From positions 48,730,501 to 48,794,500 of the forward strand of contig NC_089980.1 of the NCBI RefSeq assembly GCF_036417845.1: 64,000 nucleotides of DNA, written 5' to 3'. The DNA comes from Apteryx mantelli. Its lineage: Eukaryota; Chordata; Aves; Apterygiformes; Apterygidae. The notes beneath the pieces are model-generated. The model saw nothing but the letters and a program-made list of their open reading frames with translations. It did no database searches and was not told the DNA's origin. A program made the position numbers and the translations under genes. Positions 1 to 10,219 of the stretch are shown piece after piece. Within the stretch, counting starts at the first letter, position 1. The number at the start of each line of letters is the position of its first letter.

Positions 1-3000
1 CCAGAAGAAACAAAATACAGGTGTAGATGTACTGTATAGAATGGTGCATTTGCCATATTCCTCAATATGTTCATGGAAAGCAGCCAAAATCACTTCAGTT
101 ATTTTGGTGCTGCTTGCAAATGCAAAGAAAGAACTTGAAACCAGGAAAACAGTATATAAATTTAGTTTAATATTCACATTTTAATAAGTCACCAAAATGC
201 TACACAAAGAGAAAACAAAACTGCAGGGGGGAATTTGCTCAAAACTGCCAATGTTAGACCGTCTCTGAAGAGAAGATCTTAATGTCAACTTTGAGACCAA
301 AAGGTTTATGGGAACTACTCTTCTATCATGGTGATATAGTGAAGTTCCCCATTTCTGAAAGTGCATTACTTCATGAGTTACTGTGCCAGATACAGTAGGT
401 AATAAAAAGTATTTTGAAATGTGCACCATTTTCAAAAGTTGGTGCAAAATTCTGTTGTATATTACATAGTTTTGTGTTACGACACTTGCTTTATATGAGG
501 TATAAAGTAACAGAATTCTAAAATTACATTGATTTAACTGTAAGCTTCTTGGGCAGACTGTTTTGCTGTCTTGATTCTGTGATCTTGGATGAGATGAGAG
601 TTACAATGTACATACAATATACTTAATAGAAAGTCTGCCATATAGCATCTTTATTTCCAGTCTGTTTCATTTTTCACAGGTGGATTTAATTCTTGAACCT
701 CTAAAACGTGAACCACTCATGATTCATCTGTCAAGTGGAACTCTTACTTTAAGTATTGCCTTCATGCTTCAGATATTGTTTCTTAGGGGAGCTGCCAAGC
801 AAATTCCTTTTAGTGTACCATTTTAAAGTACCAATATATCATAGTTTATATATTGATTATAACTTCCGAGGTGATAAGTCTTTTCTAATGGCTCTCATCA
901 TTTGTGTCATCCATCTGCCTGTAAAAGAAAATTGCTCGGCAGTGATAGCAATTGCCTAAAGTTTTACTACTTAACTGTATTAATATCTTAGTAACCACAA
1001 ATACAAGCAGAAAGAAACCTGGTCCTTACAATGCCTAGTTAATGAGCAATTTTGCCATTTGGAATTAGGTAATTGGTCAAGTTGCATTATGTAGTCAGTA
1101 GCTTGCTTCCGATTCAGAAGAGGGATTGTGACCTTACACTAATTAAAACAGTAGATGATGAGATAAAGTGCTGTTAAGGTAGAATATGTATACACTGACT
1201 ACCAGGCTTGTTTAGCTTTAAACATCTTAATAATATACAGCTTAGCTTTGCAGGTAATAATGACAATGGTAATAGAAATATCAACATAAGACTCCAGAAA
1301 CGGATTGTGTGGTATAGTTTAAGATAAGTACATGTAACAGGAAGAACCTCAGGCTTCCTGAGAAAGATGGTGAATTAATTGTTCCAGCAGGCTAAATACA
1401 ATCTGCAGTGCTGTAGAGTGAAAATTCCAATCTAAGCTTTGCAAAACTTTAATTAGCAAGACTCTACATTCAAAATATTTTTCTTGTGTAAAAATTGAGA
1501 GAATAATGAGTAACTTTCTGACAAATGACAAGAAGTCAACAGGAGATGTTTATTCACTCACATTGTATCCTTGCTCAATAGCTATTGCGTCTTTGTCCTT
1601 GAGTGTGGTGTGTTTTACCTGTCACTGCTAAAAATAGATGCTTGCTGTCCCCAGCTGATAGAACACAAGAAACAGCAAACACAGGAAATCCAAGTGAAAT
1701 TAGGGGTAGCTAAGACACAGCAAATGGAGCAGAGTCAGTTAGTCACAATATTGAGCAAGACTTTAACACTTGATGTAGTTGTTCCCATTGATAAGACACC
1801 AAACAGACCAACAGCACTACCTATTTACATAAAGCTTTATGTTTGCATAGAGTTTGGTATGATTCATACATTTGAATGAGTCATAAGTTTTCTTTGCAGG
1901 ACAGCTACTCTTCATGTTTTTCTACAAGCTTGTTTTTATCCTGGTCCCTTTGTTTATGAGTTCTTAATTTTATAGTGATTGCAGAGAAGTCTGATGTCAT
2001 CATTACCCTTTGCTGCTCCCATATTTTCAGCTGCAGAGTGTAGTAGACATATACAAAGACTTTTATTGCCCTGCCACAGAATCACACTCCGAACGTAAGA
2101 GAAACCATCAGCCAAATTGAATTGGCAATGATTTTGCTTGATTTTTATGCAGATCTCAAGCACGCAATCTACAGATTGACTCAGGAATATTTACCCATGT
2201 GTAACATTGCTGCTTAAACTGAAGACTTAGTTTTTAAAGCAAAGCAGGAAATAAATGCACACTGCACTATGGGTATAAGATTTTTGGAAGTCTCTGCTAA
2301 TAACATTCAATGCTTCCTGCAAGAAATTGTCTGCAGGAAAAACAAAACAACAAATTTAACTATTTGATTCATGCTTCCCTGTAAAGATGTGAGATTATAA
2401 TTTTTTGTGTAACTATATCTCCAGAATTATTTTCATATAAAGTACACTTACAATTCTTGTCTTTCAGCTATGAAATTATGCTGACATCATCTTCAAAAGC
2501 TTGTTTATGCCATACGAAGAAAATGTGTATGTTTGAGGCAGGGAGAAGTCAAGACTAGAAAGTTTTTATAAAGATCATAGTAAAAAAAAAAACCCAACAG
2601 GTAAAATCTGTCTGTGTATGAAATTTATTATGAATTTGTGCTCAAAATGCTTTTGCATTAAGATTTTTTTTTAATTTTATATATAGGAATCATTAACTTT
2701 TAATTAGCTCACCAACACTAACATTGAGGAGACTCCTATGTGTTCATAAAAGATCCATCTGTGCCTACAAGCTTTCAGCTAAGTTATTTGATACCTACCC
2801 TGTATCTTTAGTGATACAGGTTTTGTATAAATTCAAAACTTAAATTTTGTATTTAGATCCATATTTTGTCACCAAAAAAATCATCTGTGTCTCGCTGGCT
2901 TGCTTATGGCTAAAGAGCAGAATTTGTATAGCTGTGTGGGTTATTTCATTACTGCAATTCTTTTTTTTTAAATTCATGTTGTGGAACACACTGTCTTGAA

Positions 3001-5324
3001 ATAGAAGAGCTAAACTTCAATGTCTCATCTACAGACAACAAGGAAGTATGACTAATTCAGCAGCATCAGCTGCAATTAAGTGATATTTCTCACAAAAATG
3101 CCTCCATTACATGCCTTGACAGCTATCTGTGTGCAGTATGATGTCACGCATGCTCAACTAAGTATCAGGAAGTCTGACCTGTTTAGGTTGGTGGATGACT
3201 TGGTAATGTAAAACCCCATAATAATAACAACAGGGATTAATTAAACTAAATATGCTCAATTGTCAATTGAGCCTTTACTGGGCCATATTAATGAGCAGTT
3301 ATAGACATCATGTAATTATGGCTTGCTGCTTTTTAGAAAATTCAGACTGATGTTTCCAAACATGTCTGGGTCAGGCATTCAGTTGTTCTCCATTGCTCAG
3401 AGAGGGTGTTGAATGGCTCCACCTAGAGACCAATCTATAAACTGTAGATGTAGATATTCAGAAACAGCTGTCAAGCCTCCTCTTACAGATGTTGAAATAT
3501 CCAACACTGCATCAGTGAAAACATTTATGCTCTGCTTCAGAACTTATCTATACCAGAACACTCTGTTACTACAATTATACTGTCATATCAATTGAAATAT
3601 GCTCAGCCAAAAGTTGTCTGCTGTAGTTTATATTACTCTCCAGCTTAGGCCAAGCTGATGAAAGCCCCTTTCTTTAGGGATAGCTGCATTTACACTTGGG
3701 TTTTGGGCAGAATAGCTGTCTTGGCTAAGGTTGCAATTTTTTTTTAAAATTTTTTTTGGTGAAAGAAGGGATTTAGTCCCTTAGACCTATTTTTGTAATT
3801 TGTGAGATTCTGTTACCATATGGGACACATAACATGAGAAAACCTGAATGTTCTTAGAAAATTTTGAAAATAATGATCTACATCCTGTATAGTGTATTTG
3901 TATTAGCCCTTTCCTGAGAGCACTTTCTGCAGTTCTTATGTAGGACTTTGTTTTCTGCATAAGTATATGTTTCTACTTATGTTTTCTGCATATAATGTTT
4001 GACTATTTATCTCTTAATATCTACCTCTTGGGTAGATAAACTTAACTTTTGTTATTATTGGCATTATGTTATGGGATTTGGGCAATGTCTGTTTAGAAAC
4101 TTAATGACCACAAAACAGCATACACTGAGAGACAGAAGGAGACTGAACAGGGGAAGGAGTATAGCATACAAGCTGAATACAGAAGTGGTGGTTTAATATT
4201 TTAGTAACTATTATGGATGTCAAGTGTCTCACAGTATCACTATAGTCAAAAACTGTTTTCTGGCAAGTTTGCTTGGAGGATTAAAGTTAAGCATAGTGCA
4301 CTTAACTATTTAATGGAAAGCTAGATTGTTCTCAGTTCTTTTGTTAATGAATTACATCACTGCAGCATTTTGGAGAATGTCTAAATATATTATTCTATGA
4401 GAATCCAGTGGCTTGATCTACCTTGGTTCTTCCCAACAGCAGTAGTTTGGATATGCATATTGTCACTTTTGATTACCCTATTGCAGCTGAATGAAAGCAG
4501 TTGTAGATTAAAATAGTTGTTCCTGAGAACAGAACTGAGTATGTTTAGAAAAGGAAGCTGTTTCGCAGGCCTGTTATGTCTGTCTTGCAATGTTCTTTGA
4601 CAGGATGATTTAATGCTCCTTTCCAAAACAGAAGCCTGAACTCCCTCTATTGGCCTCATAAGAAAAATCAGACTAAGCCTATCTGCCTGGCTGAGTGCCT
4701 TCAACCCCCATGACATACTTGGTCTCTTAAATGAATGAAGCTAGGTAGAACCAGACAGGAAGCACGCAGCATCTCCTGTGCTTTGGCCATTTCAGAGTGG
4801 CGTTCTTACTTAATTGTGCAAGTGATTTGCTTTTCCCATCTCACTTATTTGGCACCTGTGACGGATGGCTCCGAAGGGCTTCCAAAACGCAGGTGGTGTG
4901 CAGGACTTGCTTCCCAAATAACCCGAAAGAGCTAGGACACAGTGCAGGGCTGTATCTAGCACTGCTTGTTTATAATCAGAGCAGAATGATATCCACAAAT
5001 GGATCCAGAAGCCAAATCCTAAGGAAAATGTCCTGTTTTGGGAGGGTATTTGACAGAATCATTGTAATATCTCTTCCTTTGTGAGTCAGGCAGTTTAATG
5101 CTTCAGTTGCACCAAGTAATGCGCAGTTAATGAACTGAAAGGTATATAGTCTTCTACAGCGAATGGGTTTATATATGGTGAAGCCCCTGCCCAGCAGGTC
5201 TGACTTCCCTGTGCTGCTTTGTGGCAACCTTTGTGAAGAAATAAGTCACTAACGAACCTTGGAGGGGCGCTACAAAACGAGCATGATTTTCCCTGTGTAG
5301 TACATTGAAAGACGCAGAGAGCCG
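1..5324. other. Upstream flank of SMYD3, no supported gene
   Basis: This stretch is AT-rich and CpG-poor, and every open reading frame in it is short (about 108 codons or fewer), in AT-rich context, without coding-like codon use or a family I recognise. In mammals the gene upstream of SMYD3 in the same orientation is TFB2M, so this could be the TFB2M-SMYD3 intergenic space, but I see no TFB2M coding sequence here. It contains a perfect 19-bp palindrome (listed separately) within a stretch rich in TAATTA/AATTA homeodomain-like words at about 3230-3320. Confidence 0.6.
3254..3272. repeat. Perfect 9+1+9 palindrome
   Basis: The arm GCTCAATTG is followed by one T and then by its exact reverse complement CAATTGAGC. 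The surrounding 100 bp also carries several AATTA/TAATT words. This could be a dimeric transcription-factor site or chance; the sequence alone does not decide. Confidence 0.6.
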
Positions 5325-5470
5325 ACTGCACTGAAGCGCACGGGGGCCAAGCCGGAGGGCGCTTCGGTTCCCCGCGGGCCTCCCGGCAGGATCCCCCCTT
5401 TGCCGGCCTGGCAACCAGGCCCCTGCCGGAGATTGCAGCCCCACAGCCCTGGGAGGTGCCCAGCCAGGTC
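5325..5470. other. Isolated CpG-rich patch upstream of the SMYD3 promoter
   Basis: About 10 CpG dinucleotides fall within roughly 100 bp (5336-5440), in contrast to the CpG-depleted flanks on both sides. It lies about 450 bp upstream of the main CpG island. Overlapping reading frames here are a by-product of GC content and none resembles a known protein. It may be an upstream promoter element or the remnant of a larger island. Confidence 0.5.
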
Positions 5471-5855
5471 ACCTCATTACTTTTACTTTGTATAAAATTG
5501 TAGATGTCCCACTCTGCATACGCTTATGTCATTTTTACTATTGTATTTTGCTTCTGATTCTGTGTCATGGTTAAGGCTGGGCGGGCTTTAAAATGAAGCA
5601 AAAATACTGCTGAACGAGGCCAGCATGGCACTTAAAACTTTATTATCACTTGAAGCTCTTTCTGAAGTTGGACTGCTGAAGGTGTAAGATTTAAGTGCCA
5701 AAAGGCCATTTGTAGGATTTCCCACCTGTTTTTTAACAGGATTTATGACTAGAAATTTTCTCTCGCATTTCTTTTAAAAGAACTGGAAAAAAATAATCAG
5801 CATCCTCCCTACTCCTGATTGGCAACACCTGCTGCAATCAATAAAAACTTTACGC

Positions 5856-5879
5856 GGGGGGGGGGGGGGGGGGGGGGGG
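5856..5879 (+). repeat. G24 homopolymer at the core promoter
   Basis: Twenty-four consecutive G residues follow TACGC and precede CCGCGGCC, 115-138 bp upstream of the SMYD3 start codon. A run this long can form G-quadruplexes and is prone to slippage, so its true length in the individual is uncertain. Confidence 0.9.
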
Positions 5880-5915
5880 CCGCGGCCGCCCCGGCGCCCG
5901 GCGCTGCCCTGCACT

Positions 5916-5926
5916 AAGATGGCGGC
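5916..5926 (+). promoter_or_regulatory. YY1-type motif AAGATGGCGGC
   Basis: The 11-mer AAGATGGCGGC is a textbook match to the YY1 consensus that is often found just downstream of transcription starts in CpG-island promoters. It also contains an ATG (5919) in frame with the SMYD3 coding sequence, so the same bases can serve as a factor site and an upstream start codon. Confidence 0.75.
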
Positions 5927-5939
5927 CGCGGCGCCGCTG

Positions 5940-5944
5940 CGTCA
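5940..5944 (+). promoter_or_regulatory. CRE-like half site in TGCGTCACGTAGC
   Basis: CGTCA (reverse complement TGACG) is an ATF/CREB half site, here within TGCGTCACGTAGC at 5938-5950. The 10-mer GTCACGTAGC (5941-5950) also occurs at 55540-55549 in an intronic CpG-rich patch. Occupancy is inference only. Confidence 0.4.
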
Positions 5945-5993
5945 CGTAGCGCCGGGCAGGAAGCAGCCGCGGCGGCCGCGGGCGGGAGGCGCG

Positions 5994-6157
5994 ATGGAGC
6001 CGGCGGCGCTGGAGAAGTTCCCGAGCCCGGGCAAGGGCAGCGGCCTCCGCTGCCTCCGGCGGCTGCGGCCCGGAGAGCTCCTCTTCCGCGCCGAGCCCTT
6101 CGCCTACGTCGTCACCAAAGAGCAGCTGGGCGGCGTCTGCGAGCGCTGCCTGCGCAG
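5994..6157 (+). CDS. SMYD3: SMYD3 exon 1, coding part (SET N-terminal part and start of MYND)
   Basis: SMYD3 is a SAM-dependent protein lysine methyltransferase with reported targets including histone H3/H4 lysines and MAP3K2. This exon encodes the first 54 codons plus two bases, beginning MEPAALEKF and including GKGSGL (13-18), the glycine-rich SAM-contacting turn, and RPGELLF (25-31), both characteristic of the SMYD family. The last residues, VCERCLR, supply C49 and C52, the first zinc ligands of MYND, at the same numbers as in human SMYD3. I chose ATG 5994 because the protein then aligns residue for residue with the mammalian start (MEP...EKF...GLR...LRPGELLFR), and it has G at -3 and +4. 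An in-frame ATG at 5919 would add 25 residues. The exon ends at GCGCAG before the donor GTACCG, in phase 2. Human positions R14 and N16 read K14 and S16 here, closer to SMYD2 (PGKGRGL). Confidence 0.95.
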
Positions 6158-9100
6158 GTACCGGCCGCCTCTCCGCGGGGAGGGCGTGCGCGGGGTGGCG
6201 CACGGCGCGCCGGCTAGCGGCCCTCGTGGTTGCGTTTCCTTCGCTCTTCCTGCCGCCCTCCCCGCGGAAAGAAAGAGGGAACGGGGCCGTTCCCGGCGCC
6301 GGGGAGGCCCCATCCCGCCTGAAGCCGCCCCGCCGGCGCCTTCGCGGCCGCCTGCTGCGGACGCGGCCGCAAGCCTGGTGGAAACGGGAGCTGCCACACT
6401 CCGCCGGGCGCCACCTGCCGCGTGGCCGAGCGCGGCCTGGGGGCGGCGGGGACGGCGGCGGCGAGTCAGGCACGAGTTTTGGGGGGGAAGGGGTGCGGAT
6501 TAAAACCACCCGCGCCCAAGAGCGGGCACTGCCCCGTAACGAGATCTGCTGGTCGAGCTTCCTGCCACCGGTGCGTGCTTATCCCTCATGAGGAACCACA
6601 CGGTTTTGAGACCTGCCTTGAACAAACGCCTTTGTTCCTCCCCAACACCTAAGAAGTGAAAACTGACTGACTCAAAGTAGCTTTCTGTGTTTATTTAAAA
6701 AAAAAAAAAAAGTATCTGTCTTCCATCTCTAAGCAATTTTCCAGCAGGACTGATTGTGATAGACCTGTTTGCAGGAGAACTTGGGTTATTTTTGTGTTCC
6801 CACTGTCTGCTGTCATGTGCTTACAGGGATTCTTGGCTCCCATTTAAAGAAATAATAACGTGATCCTTGTTTTCCCAGGGAGGAGCTTGACAGCATATCC
6901 CAGGTCACACTTGTATCTAACCTTGGCGTGTGAAAAATAACAGCAAAAAAGATTTTTAGTTAATCTTATATCTTTGAAGTCTGACTCATAACTTCCGAGT
7001 GCTTTGGGGTGATGGTTGGCTGTTCCTTTTCAACTTCAACTAGTTAGAGATTGCAGGTTTCAGAGGGCAGGCTGAGTGCAGCAAAAGCTGGAAAGAGAAT
7101 GAATCTGAAATGTATTTGGATATAAAAATGTAACCAGGTTTGTTGGGAGAAGTAGTAGTTTTACCAACTGCTAGATCATGAAAGGTTATGCATTTGAAAG
7201 TTTGTCCTTTTTTAATAACAATACCAGTTAAATTAAAAAAAGCTAAAAGTTAATTTAAGAAAATATTTTTTTTCACCAACCTAGCTTCCATTGCAAAATG
7301 AACTATGGCTAGACTGAGCTTATAGATCAAGACTGTACAAGCCGATTTCTTTTCTTATCCACCTCATTAAAGACAGTGGCTTTTTATTCAAGAGATTTCA
7401 TTAAATTGCTGAGAAATGTGAAGATTCACACAGATTTTTGTGTTTTAACCTATGTAAGTTAAGAAAACAGTACCTGCTGAAGTGGCAGCAGGTGGCAGTA
7501 CAGGAACACAAAAAAAAAAGTCTTATGCTTGAAATTGTTTTAGCATTTTAGCAATTTTATTAGATATTAGTATTTGAGGCTTTATATTAGAGTGTAATTC
7601 TACACTGAATTCTGTTTGCTATCTTCTATTACTAAGTGTAGTAGGATGCAGCTTTTGGTTGTGTGAGAAGTGTTGGGTGGGCGAGAAGATGGGTTATGAT
7701 GTGCAGAATCTTTTACTTCTGGATTGCGTGCTGAGAGGCAGCATGGTCTAGACTGGGTTTGGGGTCACAGATTTGCTTTACTGCTGACTTAACCTTGGTT
7801 GAACCCTTCCAGTGTGGGTTTGAGGTCTTGAAGCAGGGTTGGGAAGGCTGCTTCATGGCAGACTGCTGCTGTGATTCAGAGATGCTTGGCTAATGCAGTA
7901 GTCGCAGTCATATCTAAAGTGAATTACTGTGAATTTAAAGTGCTTCTATACATAGTTAGTACATCTACTTACAGAAATACTAACATCTCTTCCTCATTTT
8001 ATTGTGCTGTTGGTATCAGTTAAAACTCTTGCTCGTTGTTACTGGGGTACATAGACCAGATGGTGGCTTTTGGTAACTGTCTCTCCTTTTGTGATTTCTT
8101 CTTACTTTGGAGATAATTCTGTATTCTGATGAATGTGTTCCTGATTTTTTTTTTTTTAATAGGCCGGACCAAAATTATCTGCTATAACTGATTTAATGTG
8201 ATAGCAGGTAGTGTGGTTGTTTTGAATTACATCCCAGTAACAATTTAAAAATTTACTGTCCTGAAGTACGACACATAGTGAAGACTTGATCAGAAATATA
8301 ATTTTTGATAAAGAATAGCAGTGCTGGCAGTTCGTGTTTCCATGGAAGAGATGTCCTGAGAGAAGACATGGGATTGCGTTGCATCATCTTTACTCTCTTT
8401 TTAAAGAGGTATCTATAGTACTAGGAGCAGTACTTCAAACTTGCCGAAAACCTGCTGTTTGTGCTTTTGTGGAGTTATGGCAAGATCTGGGTGGCCAGCA
8501 TCTTTCTCCAAGAAACTTACTGGGGAAAGCAACATAAAAGATTCTCCCTCTTCTGTTAACCAAAGATGCTCTATATGACCTTTCTCCATGCTTTAGTACC
8601 TCTTAAGGTGGATTCAATAGCAGTTCTGCTCTAATGCAGATTTACGTAACAGGGGACTGAGTTATGTAAGGAAAGCTTCATTTCATCTGTAAAGTAGGGA
8701 ATTTCACTGTTTTTTCCCTTCTGCAGGACATTGATAAAGATGTTGAGAAAAATAAATTACCACTGGTCCTGGAGGGTTCTGTCACCTTTCTTCGTTCTGG
8801 AAAGTGACCCTTAAGCCTTTTTTTTTCTTTTCTTTATATCTCTTAACCAGCTATCATTTTATAAAAGGACCTTTCCTCCATAGCTTTTTTAGCCTTTACA
8901 CAAATATGTTATGTCCTCTGGGTGCCTTTTATCCATCTGTGTACTGATGCCCTCATGGAACTCCTGCAGGTTAGAAATAATGGCTTTCCCTTCGTGGGAG
9001 CGCGCTCTTTCCCCAGAGATTTTATTCATCCAGGTGATTAATGATCTTATTCTTTATTATAGTTTCTACTGTCTTGCCAGGGTTAGAAGCCAGATTTGCA

Positions 9101-10130
9101 GTTAGTTTAGTCAAGTGGATGTGGTGATTGAAATTTTTTTGGTTTCCTTAAAATAGCAAAGTACCATGAATGCGGGAATATCTGAGAGTTGTTTTCATAT
9201 TTAGAATTCTGACACAAGTGTCACATGAGATTACAGAGATTACATCAGAAAACACTAGTGTTCTCAACTTTCAACCCAAAACTTTAAAAATAAAGGAAAA
9301 GGCTTATATTTGGGCTCTTTTTTTTGCCATTAATTGTTACTATTTTAAACTTTTTAAAAATCTTATTGTTTATTAGAATTTGTTTTTACATAGTTGATCA
9401 GAAAAGACATTCAGTTAAAATCTGGATATAGCCAGTTATTTCTTTATTTAACATATGAACCCAGATCAGTATTGATTTTTAATACAGGAAAATATAACAT
9501 TGCCAAATTTGCTTGCACACACTGATTTATCAGCCCTAGTTTTAATCAGACTGTCCATTTTATGTGGTGGTGTTGCTTAGTTTGCTCAGCTGCTTAAATC
9601 TTTACTTGGCTTTTAAAGGTTTTCCTTGTCAGAAAAGTGAATCCAAAAGGGGAATCTCAATTCCTTGCAGACTTTTTTCCTCTGTGTATTCAATGCTATA
9701 TTAGCCATTGATCCCTGCTGATTGAATTTCCTGCAAGATTCATGGTAGTGATGGCAGTACTTAGTCAGGAGCTTGGTTTGACTTTCAGATTTTGAATTAA
9801 ATTCTAGGAGATGAAGGGTTATATTTTTAAATTGAGGACTTACCCATAATTTAGAATGAGTCAGAATGAATATGGAAGTCAGTTGTGCCTTTTTTTTGTT
9901 TTCTTGCACAGTACTTTTACACAGCACTGTATTTTGATGCGCTTTACAAGAATTCAGCGCAAGAAAACTTCATCCTGATTGACATTTGGGAACAAACAAG
10001 TACTTTCTAGAATCTGGGTCTCAGAGAAAGTAACAAAGAGGGGTAACCTTAGCCGATTTTCAAATTATATACTATTTATGCCTTGAAGGGAAGGAGACAC
10101 TTAAGAAAAATGAAATTTGAGAAATTTGAG

Positions 10131-10219
10131 CTCTGGGTGACCCTGCTTGAGCAGGGGGGTTGGACTAGATGATCTCCAGAGGTCCCTTCCAACCTCAACC
10201 ATTCTGTGATTCTGTGAAA
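10131..10219 (+). mobile_element. CR1 LINE, 3' end fragment
   Basis: This is a 5'-truncated CR1 tail: a 'gaccctgcttgagcagg' segment, then 'ttggactagatgatctcc', 'ggtcccttccaacctcaacc', and two ATTCTGTG octamers at the 3' end. It is almost identical to the last 90 bp of the copy at 44.9 kb, so both probably belong to one relatively young subfamily. No target-site duplication is clear, which is usual for CR1. Confidence 0.93.

Larger units (their letters stand above)
5853..6560. promoter_or_regulatory. SMYD3: SMYD3 CpG-island promoter, exon 1 and start of intron 1
   Basis: GC and CpG content rise abruptly at about 5853 and fall again near 6550. The island spans the start codon (5994), exon 1 and about 400 bp of intron 1. 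There is no convincing TATA box, which fits a dispersed CpG-island promoter. Visible elements are a 24-G run (5856-5879), a YY1-type motif (5916-5926) and a CGTCA CRE-like half site (5940-5944). The transcription start is not determinable from sequence but probably lies between about 5880 and 5990. An AATAAA at 5840-5845 just upstream is probably coincidental. Confidence 0.85.

Noticed and set aside
660..825. Acceptor-like TTTTTCACAG at about 680 followed by about 48 open codons (starting VDLILEPLKREP)
   Set aside because: No family recognised, it does not match TFB2M as I know it, there is no donor and codon use is AT-rich. An exon is possible but unsupported.
1571..1879. 102-codon + strand ORF
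   Set aside because: Non-ATG start, AT-rich, no recognisable domain or splice context.
4390..4716. 108-codon minus-strand ORF
   Set aside because: No recognisable reverse-transcriptase or other motif; length is compatible with chance in this much sequence.
5840..5845. AATAAA polyadenylation signal just upstream of the promoter, suggesting an upstream gene ends here
   Set aside because: No upstream coding sequence is visible and AATAAA is frequent in AT-rich DNA.
5850..6591. Several long ORFs on both strands around SMYD3 exon 1 (219, 121, 97 codons)
   Set aside because: These are shadow frames of a CpG island; only the frame containing ATG 5994 matches a protein family.
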